This document shows positions 15,899-24,299 of a stretch of DNA of 38,930 nt, in pieces (position 1 is the first letter of the stretch; every line of letters starts with the position of its first letter). The notes below the pieces were generated by a model that worked only from the letters and a program-made list of their open reading frames with translations, made no database searches and was not told the origin of the DNA. Source of the stretch: Pseudomonadota bacterium (GTDB taxonomy: Bacteria; Myxococcota_A; UBA9042); the NCBI GenBank assembly GCA_005792545.1, contig SXRM01000083.1, forward strand, positions 1 through 38,930. The letters are read 5' to 3'. The position numbers were made by a program, and so were the translations under genes.

Positions 15899-16069
15899 GG
15901 GCGTCCTCGGTTCGAGCCGGGCGCAAGCCTAGCGCGAACCGGGCCGCGCAGCACCGTTCGACCTTTGGACCAGCGACACAGCGTTTCCGCTTCGCGAACT
16001 TGACGACCGGCGGTGTGGGTGCTTGGCTGGCCAAGGTTCGGCGGGTCGACCGCTGCCCAAGGTGTCGCG

Positions 16070-17236
16070 ATGTCGCGCTTGTCCCGCCGCGAGGCCCTAC
16101 ACAATCTGGCTGCCGCCGCGTCGGCCGTAGCCGTGCCGGGCTGTGCGCCCAAGCCCACGCCAGCGGCGCAACCCGTAGCGGCGCCGGAGGTACCCATGAC
16201 TCAGCCTGTCGCTGCCGCCCAGCCCGACGCGATCCTGTCGCAGCATGCTCTGGAGTTCGTCTGGAAGACGTTCGACCCGTTCCTGTTTTGCGTGCACCAC
16301 GATGACGCCTACCCCAAGGGCAACAGCGAGTTTGGTCCGCAAGCGTCACTGGCCGGGCGCGATATGGGCCAGGACTTCGCCGGCATTGACGGCTGGCGCA
16401 TGTACCATGGGCGCAAAGTGCCGGGCTTTCCGTCGCACCCGCACCGCGGCTTTGAGACGGTGACCGTGGTTCGCCGCGGGCTGCTCGACCACGCTGACTC
16501 GATGGGCGCCGCGGCGCGCTACGGCGAGGGCGATGTGCAGTGGCTGACGGCAGGCCGTGGCATTCAACACGCTGAGATGTTTCCGCTGTTGCGGCAAGAT
16601 GACCAGAACCCCGTCGAGCTGTTCCAGATCTGGCTCAACCTGCCCAAGCGCGACAAGATGGCGACGCCGTACTTCTCGATGCTGTGGAACGACGCCATCG
16701 GCATGTTTCGCCACCGCGACGACGCCGGTCGCGCCACCGAGGTCAAAGTCGTTGCCGGTCAGCTCGGCGACGTGCGCGCACCGCCGCCGCCGCCCGATTC
16801 GTACGCGGCCAAGCCCGACAGCGATGTGGCCATCTGGCCCATCCGCATGGAGCCCGGCGCCCAGTGGACGTTGCCGCCGGCGCTGGCGACCAGCAACCGG
16901 ACGCTCTATTTCTTTGCGGGCAAGACGTTGCGCGTCGGTCAGCGCGAGGTGCCACTACAGCACGCGGTGCGCTTGCGGCCCGAGCTGCCGGTCGTGCTCC
17001 AAGCCGGCGACGCTGTCACGCAGGCCCTGGTGCTGCAAGGAAAACCCATCGGCGAACCGGTGGTACAGTACGGTCCGTTCGTGATGAACACCCGCGAAGA
17101 AATCGCCCAGGCGTACAGCGACTACCAGCGCACGGCTTTTGGCGGTTGGCCGTGGCCGCGCCACGATCCGGTCCACGGCGCCGAGCCAACGCGGTTTGTC
17201 CGCCGGTCCGACGGCAAGGTCGAGCGACCTGCTTAG
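16070..17236 (+). CDS. Pirin-family cupin with a twin-arginine, lipoprotein-type export signal
   Basis: The 388-residue protein is a bicupin of the pirin family. The metal ligands are present: H123 and H125 (HPHRGFE), H167 and E169 (GIQHAEMF). The N-terminus SRLSRREAL followed by an Ala-rich stretch and VPGC (C25) reads as a Tat signal ending in a lipobox. This is unusual, because pirins are normally cytoplasmic or nuclear. Known activities in the family include quercetinase (dioxygenase), but the substrate here is unknown. The ATG at 16070 has AAGGTG upstream. An ATG at 16196 would remove the signal and give a ~346-residue cytoplasmic protein, but the RR-plus-lipobox combination argues for the upstream start. 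The stop overlaps the convergent gene by a few bases. Confidence 0.8.
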   Translation: MSRLSRREALHNLAAAASAVAVPGCAPKPTPAAQPVAAPEVPMTQPVAAAQPDAILSQHALEFVWKTFDPFLFCVHHDDAYPKGNSEFGPQASLAGRDMGQDFAGIDGWRMYHGRKVPGFPSHPHRGFETVTVVRRGLLDHADSMGAAARYGEGDVQWLTAGRGIQHAEMFPLLRQDDQNPVELFQIWLNLPKRDKMATPYFSMLWNDAIGMFRHRDDAGRATEVKVVAGQLGDVRAPPPPPDSYAAKPDSDVAIWPIRMEPGAQWTLPPALATSNRTLYFFAGKTLRVGQREVPLQHAVRLRPELPVVLQAGDAVTQALVLQGKPIGEPVVQYGPFVMNTREEIAQAYSDYQRTAFGGWPWPRHDPVHGAEPTRFVRRSDGKVERPA

Positions 17237-17550
17237 TCTTCCGGTGCAACAATGAGGTACGGCTCCGCTTTTTCCGGACAGCCGTCGAGCTGCAACCGCA
17301 GGCCCCAGTCACCCCCCAACACCAGCAGCGAAACGCCGGCGGCCGAGTCGTCGATGCGGACCTGTTGCGCTGGCGTGCGCCGACCATCTCGCCAAGCGCC
17401 CTGCACGCCGTAGTCCCCGTCCGGTCCGTCGTCGGGCTCGTACCAGACACGATCGATCGGCGCTGGTTCCCCCGCGGCCTTCCAGCGCCCGACGAAGCCA
17501 TCGGGCAGGGCTGCGTGGGCTTGCACGACCACGTCGATGAAGCGGGGCAT
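17233..17550 (-). CDS. Small unknown protein
   Basis: I do not recognise this 105-residue protein. It has no signal peptide or membrane segment, is rich in Gly, Asp and Trp, and its strand pattern (VWYEPDDGPDGDY, VSLLVLGGDWGLRLQL) suggests a small all-beta domain. The ATG at 17550 is chosen for the GAGGA just upstream; a frame open six codons further has no such site. It follows the GNAT gene on the same strand after 30 bp, so the two are probably cotranscribed. Confidence 0.6.
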   Translation of the reverse strand: MPRFIDVVVQAHAALPDGFVGRWKAAGEPAPIDRVWYEPDDGPDGDYGVQGAWRDGRRTPAQQVRIDDSAAGVSLLVLGGDWGLRLQLDGCPEKAEPYLIVAPED

Positions 17551-17580
17551 AGTTCCTCGTTGACCCAAGCCGGATCGGGT

Positions 17581-18609
17581 TCACACCACGTCTGTGTCCG
17601 ACCACGCAAGCGACCAACTGCCAGCGTTGTGCAGGTCAGCCGGTAGGGGGGCGCCGTTCAGTTGACGCACGGACAGCAAGATCTTCTTGGGGTGCAATGG
17701 CTCTGGTACAGGAACAAAGCCATTGCGGATCAGCGTACTGCGCAACATGCCGGCCGCCGGTAGCAAGACGCTGACCGCTGCGCAGCCCGCGGACGCCGCC
17801 AATTCGTTTGCCGCGCGCACCAGCGCATTCGCCGCATCGACGTGGCCTTGCGCGCACTGCAAGTCGAGCACGAAAAGGGCCGGCACGTGGGCGACCCGCA
17901 GGGCGCGCAACGCAATCCAGGCACACGCCTTGCCGTTCGTGTCGCAAGCGACTGCGAGTCGATAATCGGCCTGCGGTCGCTCGCCATAGCGCCAACTCGA
18001 CCACGCTGCGTCGCGGACGCACTGGATTTGACGATCTGGCTCGCGCGCTGCCCACACCTGGTCGATGCGTGGATCGCCAGGGTCGATTGGTGCGCCCGCA
18101 TACTGGCCACCGGTCGGCCAGACTGCGCTCAACGTTCGCAGGCGGGTCGTGCGCGGCAGCACCAAGCGCACGGCCCACGGGAAGGGGCGCACCGCCGTTC
18201 GGCCCAGTTGCTCGGTATGCAGGTGCGCCGAATTGGCGTTGGAAAAGCCGCCCACCAGGTCGAAGCCCAGGTCCGCCATGTGGCTGTACAAGGCACGCGC
18301 GGCGCCCACGAACAAGCCCTGGCCGCGGCACGCGGGGTCCGTCATCGCCCCGACCGACCAGCCGGCCAGCAACTGCCGATCAGAGGCCACCATGCGGACC
18401 GGCACGGCGCCAGCGTGTGCGACAACCCGGTCGCCCTGGCGGACCACCACCCGGGGCGGATCGGCAGCGGGGTTGGGCCGAAACAGCCACTGTGGCGTTT
18501 GGCCGCCCGCGGCGTTCCCAAACACGCGATGCCACAGCGCTCGCACCTCGTCCTGGTCGCGCTCGGCAACGTAGGCTTCTGTGCGAGCGGCTGGATGCGG
18601 GTGCGTCAC
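17581..18609 (-). CDS. GNAT-family N-acetyltransferase
   Basis: The 342-residue protein has a GNAT domain in its first half. The acetyl-CoA-binding motif A is CRGQGLFVGAARALY (about residues 93-107), preceded by the beta strand SVGAMTDPA and followed by GFSNANSAHLH, where the late motif B should be. The C-terminal half (about 170-342) may be a second, degenerate GNAT-like domain (VLDLQCAQGHVDAANALVRA). Substrate is unknown. The start is GTG; TAGGCT about 11 bp upstream resembles a -10, so the transcript may be nearly leaderless. It is divergent from the fibrinogen-like gene. Confidence 0.8.
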   Translation of the reverse strand: MTHPHPAARTEAYVAERDQDEVRALWHRVFGNAAGGQTPQWLFRPNPAADPPRVVVRQGDRVVAHAGAVPVRMVASDRQLLAGWSVGAMTDPACRGQGLFVGAARALYSHMADLGFDLVGGFSNANSAHLHTEQLGRTAVRPFPWAVRLVLPRTTRLRTLSAVWPTGGQYAGAPIDPGDPRIDQVWAAREPDRQIQCVRDAAWSSWRYGERPQADYRLAVACDTNGKACAWIALRALRVAHVPALFVLDLQCAQGHVDAANALVRAANELAASAGCAAVSVLLPAAGMLRSTLIRNGFVPVPEPLHPKKILLSVRQLNGAPLPADLHNAGSWSLAWSDTDVV

Positions 18610-18691
18610 GCGGCCAGCCTACCCGGTGGCGGGCAGGCGGACAAGGTCACCGGTAACTGCCGCGTACCGGGCGCGCAGCAGCCGACGAAAT

Positions 18692-18716
18692 TGAACATAC
18701 CCCCCCATTGTTCAGG
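18692..18716 (+). promoter_or_regulatory. C7 element, copy 3
   Basis: TGAACA (18692-18697), loop TACCCCCCCAT (18698-18708), TGTTCAGG (18709-18716). It lies in the divergent gap between the GNAT gene (minus) and the fibrinogen-like gene (plus), reading toward the latter, whose start is 112 bp downstream. It is identical to copy 1 over arms and loop except for the outermost left bases. Confidence 0.7.
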
Positions 18717-18767
18717 TCCATGAGCACAGGCAAGTTTTCGTCGTGCCGGCGATCGCGCTGCCTCGGC

Positions 18768-18796
18768 TTTTCAGGCGGCCAAGTCGGGCCTACCAT
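18768..18796 (+). promoter_or_regulatory. Candidate promoter of the fibrinogen-like gene
   Basis: TTTTCA (18768-18773), 17-bp spacer, TACCAT (18791-18796), predicting transcription from about 18803 and a ~26-base leader. Copy 3 of the C7 element lies about 50 bp upstream of this -35 box, so it is not the core promoter itself. Confidence 0.4.
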
Positions 18797-18828
18797 GTGG
18801 CCGACCTCAGCGTCTCAAGGAGTCCGCC

Positions 18829-20733
18829 ATGGCCCGAATCGCCCTCATCGTCGCCGCCGCTGTCGCGCTTTGCGCTCCGCTCGCCGCCCAGGCCAAGCCG
18901 CTGGTACTGGCTGTACAAGGCCACTTGCGCACGGCCTCGGGCGGGCCAGTCTCCGATGGCGACTACGGAGTCGCCGTTGCGCTCTACGAGACCGACAAGG
19001 CACCGGCGCCGATGTACCTGGAGAAGTTCCTGGGCGTTGCGGTCAAGGGCGGCTTGTTCGCTTTGGAACTCGGCAGCAGCGACCCGACCAAGCAACTGGA
19101 CGATAGCCTGCTCGGCGCGGTGGCAGGCAAGCCGGTGGCCGGGTTTGTCGCGGTGCAGGTTGGCTCTGACAGCGAGTTGCCGCGCGTCGCGCTTAGGCCG
19201 GTGGTGTCGGCTGTGCGCGCCCGGGCCGCAGAGACCGCATTCGCGCTAGACTGCAGCGGCTGTGTCGCACCTGAGGCACTGGCCAAGGGCGCCGTCACCG
19301 GCGAAAAAATCGCCACTGGCGCGGTCGGCGCCAACCATGTCAGCTTCAACTGGGCCGGCGGCGAGTCGCCGGGCGGGCCAGCGACGTTTGCGCTGGGCGC
19401 CAACACCGCCAAGCTGGCCGACAGCGCCAAGAATGCCGACACCGCGTCGTTCGCCGACGAGGCCGGCACTGCCAAAACCGCTACAACTGCCAAAGGGTTG
19501 CAGTGTACGGGCTGCGTCGGCGCTGCCGCCCTTGGCGACACGGTCGCCGCCGATCTGGTCAAGGCCGGCAAGCTGGCGAGCGTGGCAACCAGCGGCAAAT
19601 ACGCGGATTTACAGGGCGGTCCCGACCTCAGTGGCTATGGCGCTCTGGCAGCCGCCAACAAGTGGACGGGCACACAGACCTTGGGCGGCGGCGCCGACTT
19701 CGCCGAACAACAAGCCCTGTTGTTTCGGTTTCAGAACGCCAACAAGGACCCCGTGCCGTGCACCGCCAAAAATGTGGGCCTGTCGTACTACAACACCGGC
19801 GACCAGACCCTGCGGGTGTGCAATGGCAAGGAATTCGTCGCGTTTGCGCACACCCAGCCGCCAGGTACCGCCGACAACGCCGCCGCGTCGTGTGCCGCCA
19901 TCCTCAAAGCCCAACCGGGCGCCAATAGCGGCCTGTATTGGCTCAAGGCCAAGGTCGCACCGTTCCAGGCCTATTGCGACATGGGGACGCAAAGCGGCGG
20001 TTGGACCCTGGCGCTGAACTTGGACACCAGCGACGGCCACGTGTCGTGGTGGGCCGACCCGATCTGGACCGACGGCCAGGCCTATGGCGAGGTCGGCCAG
20101 CCGTTCGATGGCGACCACAAGAGCTCGGCATTCATGGACCTGGCGAGCGCAAGTGAAGTCCTGGTGGTGGTGCACGAGCAGGGCACGATCAAGGGCTGGC
20201 GCAGTTGGTCGCGGCCAGACAGCAAGACGCTGCACCAGGCGATCGCCGAAGGTGGCGACAACGTGGTTCTGGGCGACAAGGTGACCGGTGCCAGCGTCTC
20301 CGGGCTGCCGGACATCGAACGGTTTGTGCGCATCACCACCGGCGCGCTTTACGCCAACCATTGCGTCAACGAAGGCGCGGCCTGTACGGCGCCCGGCGGT
20401 AGCGGGTCGAGCGACGGCGACCGCATCGGGTCGCACGAGGCGGCGCCGACGGGTAACAAGGGCGGCGCGCTTGGCAATTGGCATGACATGACCTATTGCT
20501 GCACCGGCAAGTCCTACGCCGGCAAAAGTTGCAACGGCTCGGCCTTTCGCACGACCAGCGAGGCCCAGAGCGCCTGGGGCAACGGCTGCGAAGGCAATCC
20601 GTCGGGCGGCTACTTTGGCAGCGACACTTTTGGCGCCGGCTCGGGATCGTGTGCAGACGGGCCCGGGTGTCAGTTTGCAGCTTGGGGCGCATCCGCCGGC
20701 GCTAACTTCGACTACGCGATCTACTTGCGCTAG
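18829..20733 (+). CDS. Secreted protein with tail-fibre-like linker and fibrinogen/intelectin-like C-terminal domain
   Basis: The 634-residue protein has a cleavable signal peptide (residues 1-22, ending AAQAKP). Residues about 25-150 form a beta-rich head. Residues about 150-340 hold short Ala/Gly/Lys/Thr-rich repeats (GAVTGEKIATGAVGAN; ADSAKNADTASFADEAGTAK) like phage-tail-fibre or bacterial trimeric stalks, with CSGC and CTGC pairs. From C354 the sequence resembles a fibrinogen C-terminal/intelectin domain: GLYW, then YCDM and GGWTL (about residues 366-392), with many Cys, Trp and Gly residues afterwards. In animals this fold is a carbohydrate-binding lectin, which suggests a surface or secreted glycan-binding role. 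AAGGAG precedes the ATG. Confidence 0.75.
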   Translation: MARIALIVAAAVALCAPLAAQAKPLVLAVQGHLRTASGGPVSDGDYGVAVALYETDKAPAPMYLEKFLGVAVKGGLFALELGSSDPTKQLDDSLLGAVAGKPVAGFVAVQVGSDSELPRVALRPVVSAVRARAAETAFALDCSGCVAPEALAKGAVTGEKIATGAVGANHVSFNWAGGESPGGPATFALGANTAKLADSAKNADTASFADEAGTAKTATTAKGLQCTGCVGAAALGDTVAADLVKAGKLASVATSGKYADLQGGPDLSGYGALAAANKWTGTQTLGGGADFAEQQALLFRFQNANKDPVPCTAKNVGLSYYNTGDQTLRVCNGKEFVAFAHTQPPGTADNAAASCAAILKAQPGANSGLYWLKAKVAPFQAYCDMGTQSGGWTLALNLDTSDGHVSWWADPIWTDGQAYGEVGQPFDGDHKSSAFMDLASASEVLVVVHEQGTIKGWRSWSRPDSKTLHQAIAEGGDNVVLGDKVTGASVSGLPDIERFVRITTGALYANHCVNEGAACTAPGGSGSSDGDRIGSHEAAPTGNKGGALGNWHDMTYCCTGKSYAGKSCNGSAFRTTSEAQSAWGNGCEGNPSGGYFGSDTFGAGSGSCADGPGCQFAAWGASAGANFDYAIYLR

Positions 20734-20842
20734 TGGCCCCAACCGCGCGCTGCCCCTTGCCGCGGCGACCGATTTCCGGCACCTTGCGCGCCCCGCGGCG
20801 GGGTGGTCTCTGTCGTTGGGCAGCACGGTTTTGGGGCGGGCA

Positions 20843-22165
20843 ATGGTCGAAGGGCACAAGGGCGGCGCAGCGCGGTGGGTCCTCGCGCTGGCAATTGCGG
20901 CGGCAGCTTGCGGCAAGAAGCCTCCGGCTCCACCAGTGGTGGATGCCACCGTCGCCGCCGGGGTCGATGTCGCGCTGCCCGAGGCACCCACCCCAGCGGA
21001 TGCGCTAGCGCCGCCGCCAGCGCCCAGTCCCACCGCGCTCGACCCCATGCAGTTGCACGTTGGTCGCGCGCTGTACGCTCGTTTTTGTGGCCTGTGCCAC
21101 GGGCCGACCGCAGAGGGGTACGCCGCCGACAACGCGCCATCACTGGTTTCGCAGACGTTCTTGGAGAGCGCCAGCGACGCCTTCCTGCACGCCAGCATCG
21201 CACGCGGTCGACCGGGGACCGCCATGGCCGGCTATGGCGCCGAGATTGGCGGGCCGCTGACCGACCAGCAGATCGACGCGATCGTGGCGCTGCTGCGCAG
21301 TCGCGGCGTACCGCCCGTGACGGTTCCTTTGCGGCCGGCCGAGGGCAAGGCCGAAGTCGGCGAATTGCTCTACAACGCCAAGTGTGTCGAGTGCCACGGT
21401 ACCGTTGGCCAGCGGATGAACGCGGTCCACCTGTTCAATCCACAGCTGCTGCGGTCGGCTGACGACGGCTTCTTGCGCCACGCCATCGAGCGCGGTCGGC
21501 CTGGCACGCGCATGCAGGCCTTTGCGACGGTGCTCTCCGCCGAGCAGATCGACGCGATCCTGGTGTACCTGCGCAAGACGGCGCCACCGCTGCCCGACCG
21601 GCCGACGCCGTGGATGCCGCCAGGCGACGCGACGCCGCTCGCTGCACCGGCGACTACCACCGACACTGGCATGCCGCCGGGCATGCCGGAGACGCCCAAG
21701 CCCAAGGGTCCGGTGGTGATCAACCCCAAGGGCAAGGCGCCGAGCTTCAAGCTGCGCGACGACCGCTTTGCGCCCATCGACGACGTGGCCAAGGCGCTCA
21801 AGGACAAGAAGCGCATCATCATCCTGGACGCGCGGGCGCCGAGCGACTACGACATGATGCACATCACCGGGTCGATCGTGACGCCGTACTACGACAAGCG
21901 CTCGCTCGACGTGGTACCGAACGATGGCACCTGGGTCATCGCCTACTGTGCGTGCCCGCACCATGCCTCGGGCGAAGTCGTCGACGAGCTCAAGCGCCGC
22001 GGCTACAAGAACGTTGCGGTGTTGGATGAAGGGGTGTTCGCTTGGAATTCCAAGGGCTACCCGGTGGTCAAGTCGCTAAGCGCCCCCAATTTCGCGGCAC
22101 CGCCGCCGATGGGCGACCCGCACGCTGGCCACGACCATGGCCCCCACGGCCACGCGCCACACTGA
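20843..22165 (+). CDS. Lipoprotein with two cytochrome c domains, a rhodanese domain and a His-rich tail
   Basis: The 440-residue protein has a short signal ending in an AAAAC lipobox (about residue 22). Two cytochrome c domains follow, with heme-binding CGLCH at 82-86 and CVECH at 181-185; each has a downstream Met-containing GTAM or GTRM segment as possible distal ligand. After a Pro-rich linker comes a rhodanese domain (about 305-405) with IIILDARAPSDYD and the active loop starting at C369 (CACPHH). The C-terminus is HAGHDHGPHGHAPH, a metal-binding-type tail. It should act in the periplasm or on the outer membrane, where it could couple sulfur transfer to electron transfer; that is inference. 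It follows the fibrinogen-like gene after 109 bp and is convergent with the hydrolase-like gene. Confidence 0.8.
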   Translation: MVEGHKGGAARWVLALAIAAAACGKKPPAPPVVDATVAAGVDVALPEAPTPADALAPPPAPSPTALDPMQLHVGRALYARFCGLCHGPTAEGYAADNAPSLVSQTFLESASDAFLHASIARGRPGTAMAGYGAEIGGPLTDQQIDAIVALLRSRGVPPVTVPLRPAEGKAEVGELLYNAKCVECHGTVGQRMNAVHLFNPQLLRSADDGFLRHAIERGRPGTRMQAFATVLSAEQIDAILVYLRKTAPPLPDRPTPWMPPGDATPLAAPATTTDTGMPPGMPETPKPKGPVVINPKGKAPSFKLRDDRFAPIDDVAKALKDKKRIIILDARAPSDYDMMHITGSIVTPYYDKRSLDVVPNDGTWVIAYCACPHHASGEVVDELKRRGYKNVAVLDEGVFAWNSKGYPVVKSLSAPNFAAPPPMGDPHAGHDHGPHGHAPH

Positions 22166-22173
22166 CCACGTCG

Positions 22174-22191
22174 ATCTGGCAGAGGCCAGAT
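22174..22191. terminator. Bidirectional terminator candidate
   Basis: ATCTGGC (22174-22180), loop AGAG, GCCAGAT (22185-22191): a perfect 7-bp hairpin in the 39-bp gap between two convergent genes (stops at 22165 and 22205). T-runs are weak on both sides. Confidence 0.55.
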
Positions 22192-22204
22192 AGGGCAGCC
22201 GCGG

Positions 22205-24265
22205 TCACTCCGGGTCGCATGGCCCTTGGCACGTGGCCTCGACCTTTCCGCCTGGCCGAAAAAAGCGCTCGATTTGTTCCAACGACGCCGGCAGGTAGCG
22301 CTGCGCGTCGTGGACCGGGTTGCCACCGTCCGGCGCGGGTCCAGTGACGTCGAGCGCCGGCTTGGCGAAGTCAAACTCGACCAGCGCGTCCGGCACCGGA
22401 CCCTCCACGTTGGGCAGACCCCATACCGTTCGTGGCGACGGCGCCAGCAGCGGCACTCCGAGGATGCGCGCGTGCAAGTGGCTGGCGAGGTTGGGGACCT
22501 GGGTGTCCGACAGCCCGCAGTGCAGTAGCACCTGCCGCTTTGACGGACTGTCCGGGTAGGTGTCGGTGCGCAGGTGCGTGCCGTACGTGCCGGCGTCGAT
22601 GCGCTCCAGCGGGCCGGTCATCAGCAGCGACAGCCGCGTCGCGCCCTGCGGGCTGCCCGTCAAGCCCGTCAGCAACGCCAGAAACGTCGAAAATGGGGCG
22701 GCCCGCGACATCATCAAGCCAAACCCCGCGCCGCCGACGCCGAGCGTCGCTTTGTCGATCCAGGGATTGAGCGCGACCTGGGTGCCGCCCAAGATGTGGC
22801 CTTGCGAAAGACCATAAAAGTACACGTCTTTGCCCACATCGAGCGCTTTGCCGGCGCGGTGGGGCGTTACCAGCTGCCACAGCCCATTGCGCACCGCCCA
22901 GGTCAGCGCCAGGTGGTTGGCCATGCCCTGGTGCGCTCGCTGCACGAACCGCAGCGCAAGATCGGGCGCCGCGATGAGGTCGGAGACCAGCTGGGTAGAG
23001 TCGGCCAGCGACATGCCCCACCAGTCGATGCCGACGCCGACAGCGCCCATCTTGTCGAGGAGCTGGGGCAGCACACCCACCACTACCTCGTTGCGCGTAC
23101 CAAAAAAGCCGTGGCCATACTGCACGATGCGCAGCGGCCCTTTAACCTCCCCGCTCCACACCTTGGGCGGCACGATGAGCGTGAACGGCAGCCACGCCGT
23201 GCCGTTTTGGATCACCGTGCCCGCGCCGTCGCGGACCAGCTTGACCCCGGGGCCTTCGCCCTGCACGAACAACGGCACCCGCAGTTGGCCCTCGAATTGC
23301 CGTGCGATGAGCGGCTTGGGGTCTTCGATGACCTTGGTCAGGGTGGCTTCGAGCGGCAAACTCGCAACCCAGGCCAGGGTCTTGGCGCGAACCGTCAGCA
23401 TGTCGCCCGTGGCGTTGGCCTCGCTGCGCGTCGTGAAGTCCCAAGCCAGCAGCAGTTGGTCGCGCGGCACCCCGAACTTGGCGAGTACGGCAAAGACGTC
23501 GGCCTCAAAGTGGGTGCGCAGCGCGTCGGCCGCCGGGCTCGCAGCCTTGTCGCGCAACGCCTTGAAAACGGCCGGCGGTGCGAACGGCGTGCCGTCCAGC
23601 CGCGCGATGCCCGCGCGCAAAGCGACCACGTAGCGGCGACCCTCGCGCAGGCGCTCGACCGGCCGAAGCATCAGCAGTCGGTCTGCGGGCGTGGGCGTGG
23701 TGCCGTCCGGCTCGGCAAAGTGCGCGACTGCCTTGCCCGTCTCAGCGTCGAGCAGCAGCGTCAGGCTGGCAGGCGACTGCGACGGCGAGAAATCGGGGTT
23801 GACCTTGCCGGCGACGTAGGCCGGCATCAGCCCCTTGTCGCTCGGCCCGCCCGGCAACCGCACTGCAATTTGCCCCAGCACCCCAAAACCGTCCTGCTCG
23901 AACAGCCCCAGCAGGTCGATTGGCGCCCCGGGGCCAGCCGCGGCGTCCTGGGCGCGCTTGGGGGCCGCGACCGTGCCCAGTGTCAGCCGTGGCTTGCCGT
24001 GCGTCCCACCCTGGCGATACCAGTCGCTCGGCCATGGCAGCATGCAGTCCCAATCCGCGGCCAGCGACTGACAGGCGTCTGGCACTTTGTCGTCGGCGTG
24101 CCACGGAAACGGCCCCTTGTAGGCGGCACCGTCGGGCAGCGTCGCGTCGAAGGTCGCTTGGGCGCCGACAGTGTCCGCGTCCTCCGGCCGGTAAGGGGGG
24201 CGGCGGTCGTCACAGGCCGCAAGCCAAGCCGCCGCCAGCAAGGCCATCCAGCGTTGACAGATCAT
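22205..24265 (-). CDS. Lipoprotein with an alpha/beta-hydrolase-like fold
   Basis: The 686-residue protein begins with a signal peptide and lipobox (ALLAAAWLAAC), so it is an exported lipoprotein. The middle and C-terminal parts look like an alpha/beta hydrolase: VQYGHGFFGTRNE (oxyanion region), VGIDWWGMS, the nucleophile elbow YGLSQG at about residue 485, and LHCGLSDTQVP followed by H residues, which would supply the acid and histidine. It is much longer than simple lipases and has an N-terminal region (about 60-260) of the kind found in large secreted lipase-like proteins. The ATG at 24265 has GAGGTGG upstream. It is followed by the terminator-like hairpin at 22174. Confidence 0.7.
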   Translation of the reverse strand: MICQRWMALLAAAWLAACDDRRPPYRPEDADTVGAQATFDATLPDGAAYKGPFPWHADDKVPDACQSLAADWDCMLPWPSDWYRQGGTHGKPRLTLGTVAAPKRAQDAAAGPGAPIDLLGLFEQDGFGVLGQIAVRLPGGPSDKGLMPAYVAGKVNPDFSPSQSPASLTLLLDAETGKAVAHFAEPDGTTPTPADRLLMLRPVERLREGRRYVVALRAGIARLDGTPFAPPAVFKALRDKAASPAADALRTHFEADVFAVLAKFGVPRDQLLLAWDFTTRSEANATGDMLTVRAKTLAWVASLPLEATLTKVIEDPKPLIARQFEGQLRVPLFVQGEGPGVKLVRDGAGTVIQNGTAWLPFTLIVPPKVWSGEVKGPLRIVQYGHGFFGTRNEVVVGVLPQLLDKMGAVGVGIDWWGMSLADSTQLVSDLIAAPDLALRFVQRAHQGMANHLALTWAVRNGLWQLVTPHRAGKALDVGKDVYFYGLSQGHILGGTQVALNPWIDKATLGVGGAGFGLMMSRAAPFSTFLALLTGLTGSPQGATRLSLLMTGPLERIDAGTYGTHLRTDTYPDSPSKRQVLLHCGLSDTQVPNLASHLHARILGVPLLAPSPRTVWGLPNVEGPVPDALVEFDFAKPALDVTGPAPDGGNPVHDAQRYLPASLEQIERFFRPGGKVEATCQGPCDPE

Positions 24266-24299
24266 CGTCCACCTCGGCGACCGCATCCTGGTCCGATTG

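Noticed and set aside
15899..16069. Possible small RNA in the gap before the pirin gene
   Set aside because: No stable hairpin with T-run is visible; only weak promoter-like boxes.
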